DNA of 64,000 nt, from contig MCGE01000012.1 of assembly GCA_002105175.1 (NCBI GenBank), forward strand, positions 124,001-188,000, written 5' to 3'. This document shows, piece after piece, positions 12,901-24,295 of the stretch. The DNA is from Absidia repens (lineage: Eukaryota > Mucoromycota > Mucoromycetes > Mucorales > Cunninghamellaceae). Position 1 is the first letter of the stretch. Every line of letters begins with the position of its first letter. The notes under the pieces were generated by a model, which was not told the origin of the DNA, ran no database searches, and was given only the letters and a program-made list of their open reading frames with translations. Made by a program: the position numbers and the translations under genes.

Positions 12901-13484
12901 CTATTGTAAAATCGAAACTATGGTAAAAGTGTGAAGATGTGCCGTTTTGCCATTTTCCGACTGCCAAGATTCTTGCCTTCGGTACCGATATTCCGATATC
13001 CTTGCTTGTTCATTTCCCAATGCAATAGTAAGAAGATGTAGAATGTAATATAATGTAATCGAAAATCGCGTAATACTAACAAACAGAAATTGATATTACC
13101 GGGTTTCACATGAAAATATATTTGGATGACTGTGCCGTCGTCGATCTTCGTTGTTGCTGCTGTCAAAAAGGTCACTGTAAAAATTATTCCATTGCAATGT
13201 TGTATACTATAGTTGCTAGAACCGATGGAGTTTCTAACAACTGAAATAAAATAAAATGGTTAGCCTCGAATCGAATTCGATGATGAGTTTTTTTCTTTCC
13301 CAGTTCACTTACGTATCGTATAAGTCAGAGATTTGTCATTATCTTTGCATCGTCATAAATGGAAACCTACCTATAAAAAATCATGTCATGAGAAGAATCA
13401 ATGGTATGACAGTCTGATCTTACCTGATCTCTTTGTTCTCCATTCCGGTGCATGGTTCCGACGTGCAAAAGTCAAACGTGCCTT
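12901..13484 (-). CDS. Possible multi-exon gene, structure unresolved
   Basis: The minus strand shows a chain of short open stretches bounded by good splice sites: a stretch ending at a GTAAGA donor near 13432, one ending at a GTAAGT donor near 13314, one at about 13097-13188 ending at a GTAATA donor, and a last one starting after a TTGTTAG acceptor near 13077. In one frame the last two segments join as DLFDSSNNEDRRRHSHPNI, then a hydrophobic stretch (FSITLYYILHLLTIALG) and a tail with TAG at 12901-12903. I could not make the upstream segments close in that frame without crossing a stop. More exon-like pieces lie near 13582-13611 and 13855-13893. It may be a real small membrane protein, a decayed gene, or chance. 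Confidence 0.25.
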
Positions 13485-14043
13485 AATATAGACATGATTG
13501 GTATTGTTTCAGTGTCCTGATATTCAAATATAGTATGTAAGAATAGATCTTTTATGTTTTTGTCACTACGCCCTGACACACCAGTCGCATACCTCTTCGT
13601 AGTACCCTGCAAGAAGATTAATATTGAGCTAAGCTGACAAAGTATAACGTAAAGTAGTCAATAATAGAAATCAATTCAGCAAGATTTATCATGTAGGGTG
13701 TTTCAAGCACCTATCCTTTTCAGTTTTGTAGTCGGAGGTAACGGTTATCAGCATAGAAGGAAGATGTCGTTAATAACACGTCAAACGAGTCATACCATCA
13801 ATATAATGTGGATTGAATTTTTATAATAAATTACCTGAATTGTAGCTTTTTCGTATAGTTCATTAAGTTTGTTGAAATGTTCTATGCCAATTAATAAATA
13901 ATACAAATAATGAGAAAGAAAAAACAAAGCAAAGCTGAGAATTGGACCAGCCAATGAAATATATTTCAATTCTTTTTTTTTCGGGTATTGAAAAAAATCA
14001 CTTTTTCTTTCTTTTCCCCCCTCCCCCTTATACCATACGAACT

Positions 14044-15151
14044 ATGGCCGTATCTTTGTTAGCCTATGTCGTTACTTTTTTCGTATTTACCTCAAGCTAT
14101 ATACTGACCATTCTTGCTCTTGCTCTTCCAAAATGGTACATACAAAATTTTATTGAAAAATAAATGGCTCTGTTTAGAATACTTATATTCTTTGGTTTGG
14201 GTTTATGCTATAGGTTGACTTTCATTACACCAGTGCCTTTCTATACTGAAACGAACTATGGTCTCTTCCAAATCTGTAGAAGGTAAATATATATATATCT
14301 ATATGGATATAATTTTGTTATAGAGGGTGTGTGTGAATTGCGTATGTGTGTCTCTTACCTCTTCATCACCCCCCCCTTGACTTGGAATGTTTCATACTCA
14401 CTAAACTCCTTTTTTTTTTTGTATACCTTAGTTTTGCAGAATGCCGTGCATTTCCTTCCGGTATTGATGGCGACTGTGGCGAAGGTAAATACTTTAAAAG
14501 AAGTTCCTGGAAAATACAATAGGATTGACTAGTCATTTTCATACTATGTAGACGGCTTTTGTGAAATGTGGTAGGGCCGATTCACTTGTGGGACTTGGAA
14601 ACACTGATGAGGAAGTGCGTCTGGGATCTGAACTATACTGACCCTTTGTTTTGTTTTGTTTTGTTTCAATTTATAGGCGTGGAGCAGCGGCAGGGATGGT
14701 ACTATCAGTTATTCTAGGTGCCTTTGTGATGCTTGCTTTATTGGGAACAATGTGTAGTGGACGACGCAAACGATCTGGTGCTTGGGTCACATTAGCAGGG
14801 TAATAAAATACTAGGCGAATATATAGAAAGGATGATTGAATGCATAGACTTACATACCTTCTTTTTTCAAAACTAGACTCTTTATTTTATACGGTAATCA
14901 TTGCTAACATCTATGTATAATATTACTCATTTTTTTCATTTTTATGTTTAGCTCTTCCACAAGTCTTGTCTATGGCTATTGTTGCTTATTTGTACAACTC
15001 AAGCTCAAGTTTCTACATCGGCACTCGCTACAATGTGTCCTTCATTCTCTGTATCATCAGCTGGTGTCTTAGCATTTTTCTGGCTATCGTCTTGTCCTTG
15101 GTGGCATTTATTGGACCTCCAGAATACACCTACGATGCCATTCACTCTTGA
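14044..15151 (+). CDS. Four-helix membrane protein, SUR7/claudin-like
   Basis: Seven exons (14044-14135, 14214-14282, 14432-14484, 14552-14570, 14677-14799, 14877-14893, 14952-15151) give exactly 190 residues. Two exons are only 19 and 17 bases long. The protein has an N-terminal helix, an extracellular loop, then three more hydrophobic segments, ending with a short tail. The loop carries GLFQIC followed by further Cys residues, resembling the GLW-C-C signature of claudin, SUR7 and PalI-type proteins. In that broad superfamily, fungal members sit in the plasma membrane and affect eisosomes, cell-wall stress or pH signalling; placing this protein there is inference. Neighbouring genes are not functionally linked to it. 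Confidence 0.7.
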
Positions 15152-15337
15152 TCCCTTATCTTTCCTTTAGTATATAGTGTATTTAGCTTTAGTATAATAT
15201 TATATATCTCTTTTATCTTCAAAATAAAAACATGTTTGTCTTGATCCATATATACTGCCTTCAATATCATAATGATACTATTAGAAATTTTACATTGCCA
15301 CTTCTTTCCATAGTCCACTATCGCATATCCCTAATCG

Positions 15338-15373
<36 letters not shown>

Positions 15374-17080
15374 ACAAGATGGAACCAACCCACAATATAT
15401 ATGTATCATAAAACGCACACGCACCATGTTACTCTTCCATTTTTTGTTTTCTACCCAAGATAAAATTCCCCACAAAATGTATATAGACCCTTCATATCAA
15501 TCCTTTTTTTCACAATCTACAAATTTACCCCATGTATCTATCTGTCTATGCACTGTAATGCGAACCCTATCACCTTTTTTTTTTTTTTTTGTTACCTTTC
15601 TAAAATAAAAAGGAGACGTTGAAAAAAGGGCTGACTGTGGTTCCTAAAGAGAGAACTGCTGCTCTGACGGGTTGGAAAAGAAAGGACGCGAAAGAGAGGA
15701 TCACCTAAATTAAGATATTTGCTGAAAACTGTGGACCCTAATGTTTGCCGGAAAGTGTTGGTTATGATGAAAGCTGAAATACGTCGACTATGGTTGGCTT
15801 TTACGGGATCGAAAAAGGAAATATCAGGGATTTAGAGAATTGAGACTTTTCTAAAAGAGATGATAGATGGAATAGCTAAAAACTAATAAAGTGCGTGAAG
15901 ACAAAAGTAAAGTAATACTGTAAAACAATAACATTTTATTTCAATACAATAGCTATTCTATATCCTAATAAAACTATCACTACTATATCTAATATACTGT
16001 GTATATGCTATTTGCGATTTCCACCGGTTGGCCTTTTTCCACCCCCCCCAAAAAAAAGTGTATATGATATTTCTATGGGATGCCATATATGACATATTGA
16101 GTCAAACCAACAAATTGTTTGAAGCATAAGTATATAGGATATCACCGAGCAAAAAGAGAGCTACCCTTTGCAAAGCCATAATCGCTTTACTTAGCAATGT
16201 AGATTCCACCAGCGAGTCACTCAATCCATTCCAGAATTGCTGTATGACCATTTGAGAATAGCAGCATGCCATCGTTCCATGCCAGAAGCATGTTAACTAA
16301 ATCCTAGATCCAAAATAAAGGGGTTCCCCATGTCCTTTGTCATGCCCTTTTTCAAACCCCTCTAAAAAATCCCACTCCATGAACATCAAACCCTCGGAGA
16401 ACATCAATGTGCAAAAAAGGGAAGAAAGGAAAAAAGAAAAAAATTAGGAAGTACGCAACTTTATAAAATGTTATTGCCCACCGCTCTTTTGACGTGAGTC
16501 CAAGTCGTTACTCAATAAACGCACATAACAAAAAAAAAAAAATCAATTGAACCCCCGCCTTCTGGTCAGCCCATTTTTTGGCAGGGAGATAAAGATTTGA
16601 CTCGCTGAGCAACATAAACGGTACTCCAGAGTGCCATCCTTCATCCTCCAAAGAAGACAGTCAAAACAAACAACGGCAAAAGTATATGTATGAGTGGTAA
16701 TAAATGGTCTTTATTTTTCAAAAAAGGAAGTTGGTATTATAATAATCTCTAACTCACTAAAATAAGTTCTTTTGCATATGATCATGGGTGTTCTATAACT
16801 ACAAAGTGTAACAAGTCCTTTTCTCAGATGATTGTGAGGGATTTTATTTGAGCCTGTTTCTTTGGGGCGACGGCACACCGAGCAATGTAGGTTTGAAGGG
16901 CTGCGTTACCGAAATGCCACCGGAATGGGACAGTGTGGTTCGGCCAATAATAAATACATAAAGGAAACAGCCATCATACAAATATCAACATTCAACATGA
17001 ATAAGTTTTATTGAAAAAACAATGCTAACCACTAAACTAAGAGTTAATTGCCAGGTAAAATACAATTCAAAAGAGGCTAT
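15152..17080. other. Intergenic, includes a 31-base poly-T tract
   Basis: Nearly 2 kb between two converging genes. A T31 run occupies 15341-15371. Around 16300-16345 the text (AGATCCAAAATAAAGGGGTT) resembles the conserved core of the dispersed repeat described at 34, 42, 57 and 58.5 kb, so an old, diverged copy may be present. No coding exon could be supported. Confidence 0.45.
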
Positions 17081-18292
17081 TCATAAATTCAACAAGCGAC
17101 AAGCATTTTCACCTAGGATTCCCCGTTTTGTTTCATGATCCAATGCAGCATGATCTAACGCTTCCAAATTGCTATCCACCGATAACCACCGTTTTGGCTT
17201 TGCTGTATCGTCACCAGGCGGAGGAAAAAACGGATGGTCTGTGCCAAACATGATATGCTTCGGGTCCACAAAGCGAGCAGTTGCAAGTATGCCAACATCA
17301 TGATAGATCACCGCGTCGTAATACATTTTCTTGAGATACCACGATGGAGGATGTTGGAGAGAATCAGCAATCGTACCATCGTGAGCCACGCAGGAATCAA
17401 TCCGGCCGGCCAAAAAAGGCAGAGTGCCACCAGAATGAGCCAACATCAGCTTCAAGTGAGGTACTTTGTCAAAGATGCCAGAAAGAACGAGACGAGTAAC
17501 GGCGATCGTCGTTTCCATCGGAAAACCAAGAGCTAACTGCAACGCATGTCCCTTTTCATTTCCAGAGGTGTCTAATGCTGATCCACTGTTGATGGGAATG
17601 CCATAATGAGGATGTAAGAAAATAATTTGATTGTTGTCTGCGATCGCTTGAAACAGAGGGACTAATGCAGGATCGTCTAACCCGCGACCTTCACACCCAT
17701 GCGTTCCCATAATCACACCACGCATCGATCCCAAACGAGAGATATTTTCGACTTCCTTGATAGATGCCTGAATGTTGACCAAAGGAAGCACACCAAATGA
17801 ATACAGTCGCTCGGGAGATTGGTCGCACATGAGCTGTATCTCGCAGTTGATGTTCCGGGCAGTGGTGTAGGTCGCTTCTGTGTCGGGTAGAAAGTCCAGC
17901 CAAGGATTTGCCAGACTGATAACCGAAATGTCAATACCGTGCTGATCCATAAAACGCAGTTTTTCCCCTACGTCCGAAAACCCATTTGTTACTGGTCGTC
18001 CGTTTGCTGTTGTCACATCATTGTCTTCCCCAGGCAGAATCACTAGTCGTTCTAAAGACGCTTCATCATCAGGATCCAATGGAGGTAAAATTCGGGGTAC
18101 TTGGAGACGTTCACGAAGTAGCTGAAGATAGCTTGGCACATAAACATGTGTGTGGATATCTACCACTCTGCCAGTGTCTTTTCTATTTTTGAGATAAAAT
18201 AAAGCCCACATCAGTAAAAGAAAATGTATAGGTAAAGATAAACGTCTTTTAGTAACTACTTACAATATAGTACTTGGGGTATTCAAAGTCAT
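17081..18292 (-). CDS. ACMSD-family amidohydrolase, isoorotate-decarboxylase-like
   Basis: Two exons, 18264-18292 and 17081-18182, give 376 residues. The ACMSD family is metal-dependent (Zn), non-oxidative decarboxylases with a TIM-barrel amidohydrolase fold. The metal-site motifs are all visible: DIHTH (H20, H22), FLHPHYG, MLAHSGGTLPFLAGR and MFGTDHPFFPP with the catalytic Asp. The motifs SVISLANPWLDFL and LGFPMETTIAVTR point to the fungal isoorotate (uracil-5-carboxylate) decarboxylase subgroup. Those enzymes convert 5-carboxyuracil to uracil in the thymine-salvage route; the exact substrate here is inference, since aminocarboxymuconate-semialdehyde and resorcylate decarboxylases share the motifs. 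The protein lacks a signal peptide and is probably cytosolic. No other thymidine-salvage gene is next to it. Confidence 0.85.
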
Positions 18293-19635
18293 TGCTGTAT
18301 TCAAGTTAACCGAGATGCTTGTGAGAAAAAAAAAAAAAAAAAAAGAGGTAGACGAGGCGAAAAAAAGTTTGCTGCTTTTTATAAACTTAAATTATTTATC
18401 CCTAACCCCTTAAAATATAAGCGATAGCACATAATTTAGAGCCACTACGACACATAAAGGCACGCTCACTTTTTGTGATGTAAATTATCTTTCAAATTAA
18501 AATAAGGTATTTTATTGTAGTACTATCAATCTATTGTACCAGCGAACCAATGTTTGATGATACGAGATAGAGAATCTTGAAACTGGTTCTTCGTTATCTT
18601 CTCTTGAATCTCCGACGCATAGTTGCATAACATGGTCACTCGCAACTCCCCCCCCCAAAACCCGACCCTTTCAAATTCAAATTGATGAGATAAAAAGTTG
18701 TAGTTGCCTTTTTTTTTTTTATCTTTGCTTGTATCATCTTATGAAATGTATGTTATTGTATTTATTCTTCCCCTAAGATAACAATATTATCTTCATCTTA
18801 CTGTTTGCATTCATACTATTTTGATTCAACTTCACACAACTCCATATCGATTGACTTTTTTTTTTTTTTTTTTGGCATCAGCGAACACAGTTCTACCTGG
18901 GCAGAGCCGCAGTTCTTCCTTCTTATTACAACGACTGTATTAACTGCCACTGCACTCATCCTATACAGACTGTGAAATATGGTAGTTTGTCACACACCGT
19001 AGAATAGCCCGCCCCTCCTCCACTGTAAAATAGTGATCCCACCCCTAGCACACCGTAGAATTTTTTTACTCCACAATAAAAAAATATTTATATGACTCCA
19101 ATTAGATGCCTTAATATATTATATTGAAATTTTTTAGTGATATAAAGGGATCCCTTTTCAAAACTTGGTATACTCAGCTATTATACTCTCTTATTTTTTA
19201 CGCCCACGGACATAACCCCGCCTCCTCATCCTCTCAGGCCCAGAAAACTTTCCCACTATTCTACTTCATAACACAACCATGAGCGCATGACAGTATCACC
19301 TCTTTGAAACTAATATACTACAGTCATCTAAAGCAATCATCTGATACCAACAAACAATTGCCAATGCTAAAATAGGAACCGCAATCTGAATCTAATGTAT
19401 ATTTCAAACTATGACAAGCCAAATCGAAAGCGAATTCATCTAAAGATCAGACTAGTTTGTTTCCAAGTAAATCATTTATTCAAATTTATTGGGTAAATCA
19501 AAACCAAATAAAAAAAAAAAGGCGAAAGAAGGGACTTGTATAATTCCATAAGAGAATGGAGAGAACAAGGGAAGATAATATGTAAGAGGGAAAATAATAA
19601 AACTATGTACTAAATAATTGGGAGTAATATAAAAT
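18293..19635. other. Intergenic
   Basis: AT-rich spacer of about 1.3 kb upstream of the amidohydrolase and downstream of TAD3. It has T and A runs (for example 18329-18344, 18857-18873). No frame with splice sites and protein-like content was found. Confidence 0.5.
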
Positions 19636-20895
19636 CTATGCATCTAAAGGATCAGGGAATTCTAAATAAGGTGTTCTGACAGGATCATTGAGCAACACGT
19701 TCTTGAATGCCTTGTAATGGTGGTTAAGACTTGAGTGAGAATGGATTTTGTAAATGGTGCCAAGGCAGCCTGTTTCGGTAGGTATACTATAAAATACTCT
19801 AGATATTCTGGAATGCACAAGAGCCATTGCACACCTATATAAATATACCAAAAAAAAAAAAAAATTGAGTAAGGCTGTATATAGCTCCTCCTCCCGCTTT
19901 TTTTTTACAGTAACTTACATTGCACATGGTTCATGGGTCACATAAACGTCATAACCACTACATAAATAGGATCCAGGGGAATCATCATCGTCATCATCGT
20001 GTTTTCTTTTGGGTCCTTCAACCTGTTGTTGTTGTTGTTGTTGTTGCTTATTTTGTCGTTCTCTGCTAGCAATGATATCAACGCAGTTCATAATCGCATG
20101 GTGTAAGGGGTGTCCAAGATGACGGGTATCTTTTGCTTCTGCCAATACAGTGTTTGTTTTTGGATCCACTATCTTAGCGTACACTTCAAGACTGCCGTCC
20201 ACTGCCTTGACGTTGCTGTTATCCACGTCGTCATCGTCATTATCGTTATCATTATTCGTTTTCATAGAGAGTGTCATCAGTTGCCGCATGTGTGATTCCA
20301 CAGTATCCAAATCAAGTTGAGTCCATTTAGGGTCTTGTCGAGGATCTTCTCTATAGGTAACAGGCCACACCGGATTCCATTCCTCAAATTGTTTTTTATT
20401 CTTGGGTGCATATCGTGGTACACCTACAGGTCGAGGATCAAGTATAATTTCGTGTTTCGTTGCTAACTCTTTCAAAGTCGTTATATCCATATGGTCACAG
20501 GCACATAGAATCGAGGTCAGGACAAGCTCACCTAAACAAAACAAAAAACAAAACAAAAAAAGTCAATCTGGGTGCAATATAATTTGTGATCTGCCGACTT
20601 ACCTGATTCGGGTAACTTTGACCTCTTGATTCTTTTACAATGTTCAAGGTTCTGTAAAGGAGGCAGGTGTTTTTGAGTGAATCTATTGGATATAAAGAGC
20701 TGAATTGAGTAACAAGATCTATCAGGTAAGATAATCGGTAGTTGTGAGGCATTACTTGAGTAGTTGATTTGTGTATCTTGGTTCCACATTCGTCACGTAC
20801 ACTTGAGTGACTTCCAGGGTTCGCGTATATTCATCGGACAAGACCTCCTCAAACGGCCATTGTGAACGCGGGACGAATGATTCCTTTGGAGGCAT
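19636..20895 (-). CDS. TAD3: tRNA adenosine deaminase subunit Tad3 (ADAT3)
   Basis: Exons 20756-20895, 20603-20718, 19919-20531 and 19636-19834 join to 355 residues. Tad3 pairs with Tad2 to deaminate A34 to inosine in tRNA anticodons. Tad3 is the non-catalytic partner and this copy fits: the Zn-site His is present (H230 in HHAIM), but the proton-shuttle Glu is replaced by Ile232. The second Zn motif, PCAMC (C288, C291), is split by the last intron and is restored exactly by splicing. Downstream AMALVHSRISRVFYS is typical of the family. Two insertions, a Asn/Asp run and a Gln run followed by an acidic stretch, lengthen the middle. The first intron would be only 37 bases, the weakest point of the model; without it, the conserved N-terminus and the rest fall in different frames. 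Confidence 0.87.
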
Positions 20896-21674
20896 TATAG
20901 AGCAAGAGAAGAAGGATTCCTCTGCTTTTTTTTTTTTTTTTTTTTACAGAAAAAAAATATTAGGAAATTCAATCGCCGACTCGAGGGTAAAAAATAAACA
21001 CCGTTTCAGGTACATTATTAGATTATGATGCAATGCTCTTTCAAGTCATAAAGTTTAGCTTACTGTTGCAGTTTGACGGATGAGTCAACCATTTCAGGAT
21101 GGGTATCGGGATGGGATGGGTTCTTAAAATTCTATTTCAGAAGCAGTGGGATGATCGGGTCAGGTCGTTGGCAGTGATAGAGCTTTGGCATAGCGGGATG
21201 GAATGATATTTTATGCTATCCTTAAATATGGGATATACTTATATCATTATGACTCCGTGATTAGTAACTAGCATAAAAATTCATTCAGAATGAATTTAAA
21301 TCAAAGACTGAACATACTATTTTATTTCTGTTCATAGGAGTGTTTTTTTTTTGCAGTGAATTAATCAATTTGGATATTGAATCCGACAGAAGATGCTAAT
21401 GATTAGAATTCCAGCTACCAAACATCGCCTGGATCGACCCTGTCTGTGGTGAGAAATTTTCATTAACCCTCATCTTTCATCGTTGCCCTTTATCCCATAG
21501 AGTTCTTTCTTCATGATATTTCTAGACTTTATATTATTGAAACTCTGAAAAAGAGTAAGTTAAAAAAAAAAAAAAATGGCATGCCTGGAAATTGTATACA
21601 AATATGTATTCCTTGTCCGACGAAAAAAAAAAATCAGTTTCTTTATTTCTTTCCTTTTTTATTGATCCTTCACC
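20896..21674. other. Divergent intergenic region (TAD3 and lipoate ligase)
   Basis: About 0.8 kb between two divergent start codons, so both promoters should be here. It has a T21 run near 20925-20945 and an A14 run near 21562-21575. No coding exon was seen. Confidence 0.5.
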
Positions 21675-23088
21675 ATGGGGCTACATAGACCTTTGCTTTT
21701 TCCGATGATGGTTAAGCGGGTGTTTGGGCCTTCCTTTAAGCATACCTCTTCTATACACACACTGAACTCAACAGCATCCATTCCACTTGTACCTAACAGC
21801 GTTGATTGCTACATCTCCAACATCCACGATCCATACACCAACCTGGCAATAGAAGAATGGTTACTTCGAAGCACTGACCCCAAGCGATATATTCTCTTTT
21901 TGTGGCGAAATCGAAATTGTGTGGTTGTGGGACGAAATCAAAACCCTTTTCAAGAATGCAATTTACACTTTATGAGAAACAACAATATTCCTTTGGTACG
22001 AAGGCGATCTGGAGGCGGAGCAGTCTATCACGTAATAATTCCCTTGCGTCCCCCAAAAAAAAGTCATATCTGAATCACGCATAAATGGCCATTTCGATGA
22101 CTCACTTTTGTTGTACTATAGGATATGGGGAACTCTATTTACACTATTTTTATGCCAAGGGAAGCTTTCTCTCGAAAAGCGAACGCAGAATTGGTGTCGA
22201 AGGCGTTATTACATTTGGACATTCCTGCCGAGGTCAATGAACGACATGATATCGTGGTGGATAATCATAAAGTATCTGGAAGCGCTTACAAAATTATCAG
22301 TGCAAGAGCCTATCACCATGGCACTATGCTTGTGGATGCCAACACTGCCAATTTGAAAGGATGCCTGTCAAAGAAATACATGGACAAGGTAAGAACAAAT
22401 AAAAGAAAGGGTGAAGTATAGAGAGAATAATGGCGATAATGACTTGCAGTATTCTTCTTCTTCCTTCAATAGTCAGGGATGCAATCAAAAGGGGTGGAAT
22501 CTGTTCCTTCTCCTGTCACCAATTTACGGGAATACTCATACACTATAGATCATCAACAATTTTGCGAGTCAGTATTGAAAGAATTCGAAAGAGAATACAA
22601 CAATGGCGTGAGTGTCAACCCAATGGTCATTGATGAAGCCAATATTCAAGAACTACCTGAACAAGTGGAAAAGACTCGACAAGAACTTTGTACCTGGGAA
22701 TGGATGTTTGGCCAAACCCCTGAATTTACTCACACTATGGACAATGAATTCGAATGGGGTCATGTGGTAAGAACAAAAAATGAACCAGTAGAAGTGCTTC
22801 CTTTATTCGATCTAACACCACCCTTGGTTTGGGGAGGGGTAGAATGTCTTTCTTCGGTCAAGACATGGGTTGATCACCGAATCGGAAATGACAACAGACT
22901 CTGTCAGTGCCCATGAAGTCACTGTGGTATCTGCATTATCCATCGCTCTGAAAGGATGTCGCTACTCCGAACAGGCTGCGCAAGACGCTATTGACAAGAT
23001 TAGTATGGAAATCCCTGGATTGATCAATGAAGAAAATAAGGCTATTGCGGATAAGATTATTGCTTGGATGGCGACAAAACTTAGATAA
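21675..23088 (+). CDS. Lipoate-protein ligase (mitochondrial)
   Basis: Four exons, 21675-22031, 22122-22388, 22473-22766 and 22843-23088, all in phase 0, give 387 residues. The enzyme attaches lipoate (or transfers a lipoyl group) to E2 and GcvH lysines. The N-terminus is Arg/Lys/Ser/Thr-rich without acidic residues, as expected for a mitochondrial presequence. Catalytic-domain motifs are RRRSGGGAVYHD, spanning the first splice junction, and KVSGSAYK, containing the conserved catalytic Lys. WEWMFGQTPEF begins the linker to the accessory domain, and the C-terminal domain (residues from about 307) is present. The last intron is confirmed by frame: reading through it breaks the conserved stretch SRHGLITES. 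It could be a yeast Lip3/AIM22-like transferase; sequence alone does not separate these. Confidence 0.9.
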
Positions 23089-23315
23089 TGAAGTAGAGGT
23101 TGATATTCTTCATTTATTTTGGGTTAGTTGGTGATAGCTTTGTTTTATAATTTTTGTACTACTGTATTTTATTAGACTTTGTTTATATTATTTTAAAATA
23201 AAAAACGGCACATACTGCCATCCTTTTTAAGATATATATATATATCGTTTTAATTTATTTCATTTTTGTTCCTTATCACGCATGCTTTTTTTGTCTCTTC
23301 TGTAACATTAGATCA
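23089..23315. other. 3' UTR and spacer
   Basis: Contains an AATAAA-like signal near 23195-23201 and a short TA repeat. Nothing coding was seen. Confidence 0.5.
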
Positions 23316-23759
23316 CTAGGGGCAATATACACCGTTTACTGTCACCCACGGCGTGGGCACAAACTCCATGTTTGTATATGAAAGAAACCAAATGCCAGCG
23401 GATAAAAACTTGTTAATGTTTTCCAATTCTTTGTTCCACAATGCGCACGGGTATCCACTGTATCCACTGCCAATATTTTTTTTTTTGTCATCCAATCCTC
23501 TCATCATTCTTTTATTTTCACCAGCCTTATTCAAACGTAATAATTCCGTTATGGTCAAATTATCCGCCAGCTCTGCATTCCACGCACTTCTTTTTTTAAG
23601 ATAATAACGTTGCTTTCTCTTTTTCAGTTTATCATTGATTTACAATATTGATTATAAATAAAAAAAAAAAGTTGCTCTACTTACTTGGCCATCACGCTTC
23701 GCGGCAAACATAAAATTTTGTATGATACCATTGATCTCATCAAGTCGTGTGATCAACAT
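23316..23759 (-). CDS. Possible small two-exon gene, unknown
   Basis: Exons 23685-23759 and 23316-23612 join in frame to 123 residues that begin MLITRLDEINGIIQNF and end WVTVNGVYCP. The composition is that of an ordinary soluble protein, unlike the low-complexity shadows nearby. The donor is a good GTAAGT; the acceptor (GAGAAAG) has a poor pyrimidine tract, which is the main doubt. The family is not recognised. It converges on the lipoate ligase and its start faces the ZIP gene. It could be a truncated remnant of a longer protein. Confidence 0.35.
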
Positions 23760-24295
23760 AGATTGATGTCTGGATTGTATCACTGTTCTGATCAATCCGG
23801 CTTAAAATTGAAATTGGTTTACATGATTAGTTACATGCAGGAACAGAGGACGCTTAATGACGAAGGGATTTATATATAATAACACTGTCTTTTAAACCTT
23901 GTCACTGCGATGAGGGGATGAATTTGTTAATTATCACTCCTCATTCTTTGTCAAATTAGCAAATGCTCCTGAATAACATTCAACCTTGTAACATGCGCTT
24001 CATACGAGTTCAGGTGATGTAAAATTTTCAAAAATTTTGTGACGTTTTTAATTTTGGAACGGATGCACCCTTCCCTTAAGGAAGTGGTGTTCAGCATAAT
24101 AAAATATATATTCCAACTCCTCCGTCTGATTTTGATTTCATTTCTTTTCTATTTTCCATTTTTCAATTTTCCAGCTTTTCTTTTTCGTTGGCAGCACTCT
24201 CTATTATTATTATTATTATTTATTCGCCAACTGCTCCGATCTCAACTTGATTCACCTTTCCTTCTCTCTTCTATATTCCATTGCTTACTTATAAC
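23760..24295. other. Promoter region of the ZIP transporter gene
   Basis: About 0.5 kb between divergent starts. Pyrimidine-rich sequence fills the last 150 bases before the ZIP start. A near-palindrome, CTTCCCTTAAGGAAG, sits at about 24069-24083; its role is unknown. Confidence 0.45.

Noticed and set aside
16290..16345. Possible fifth copy of the dispersed repeat (AGATCCAAAATAAAGGGGTT).
   Set aside because: Only one conserved word is recognisable; too diverged to annotate as a copy.
24069..24083. Near-palindrome CTTCCCTTAAGGAAG upstream of the ZIP gene, resembling a zinc-responsive element.
   Set aside because: It does not match the known yeast element closely and lies in a pyrimidine-rich stretch; no support beyond position.
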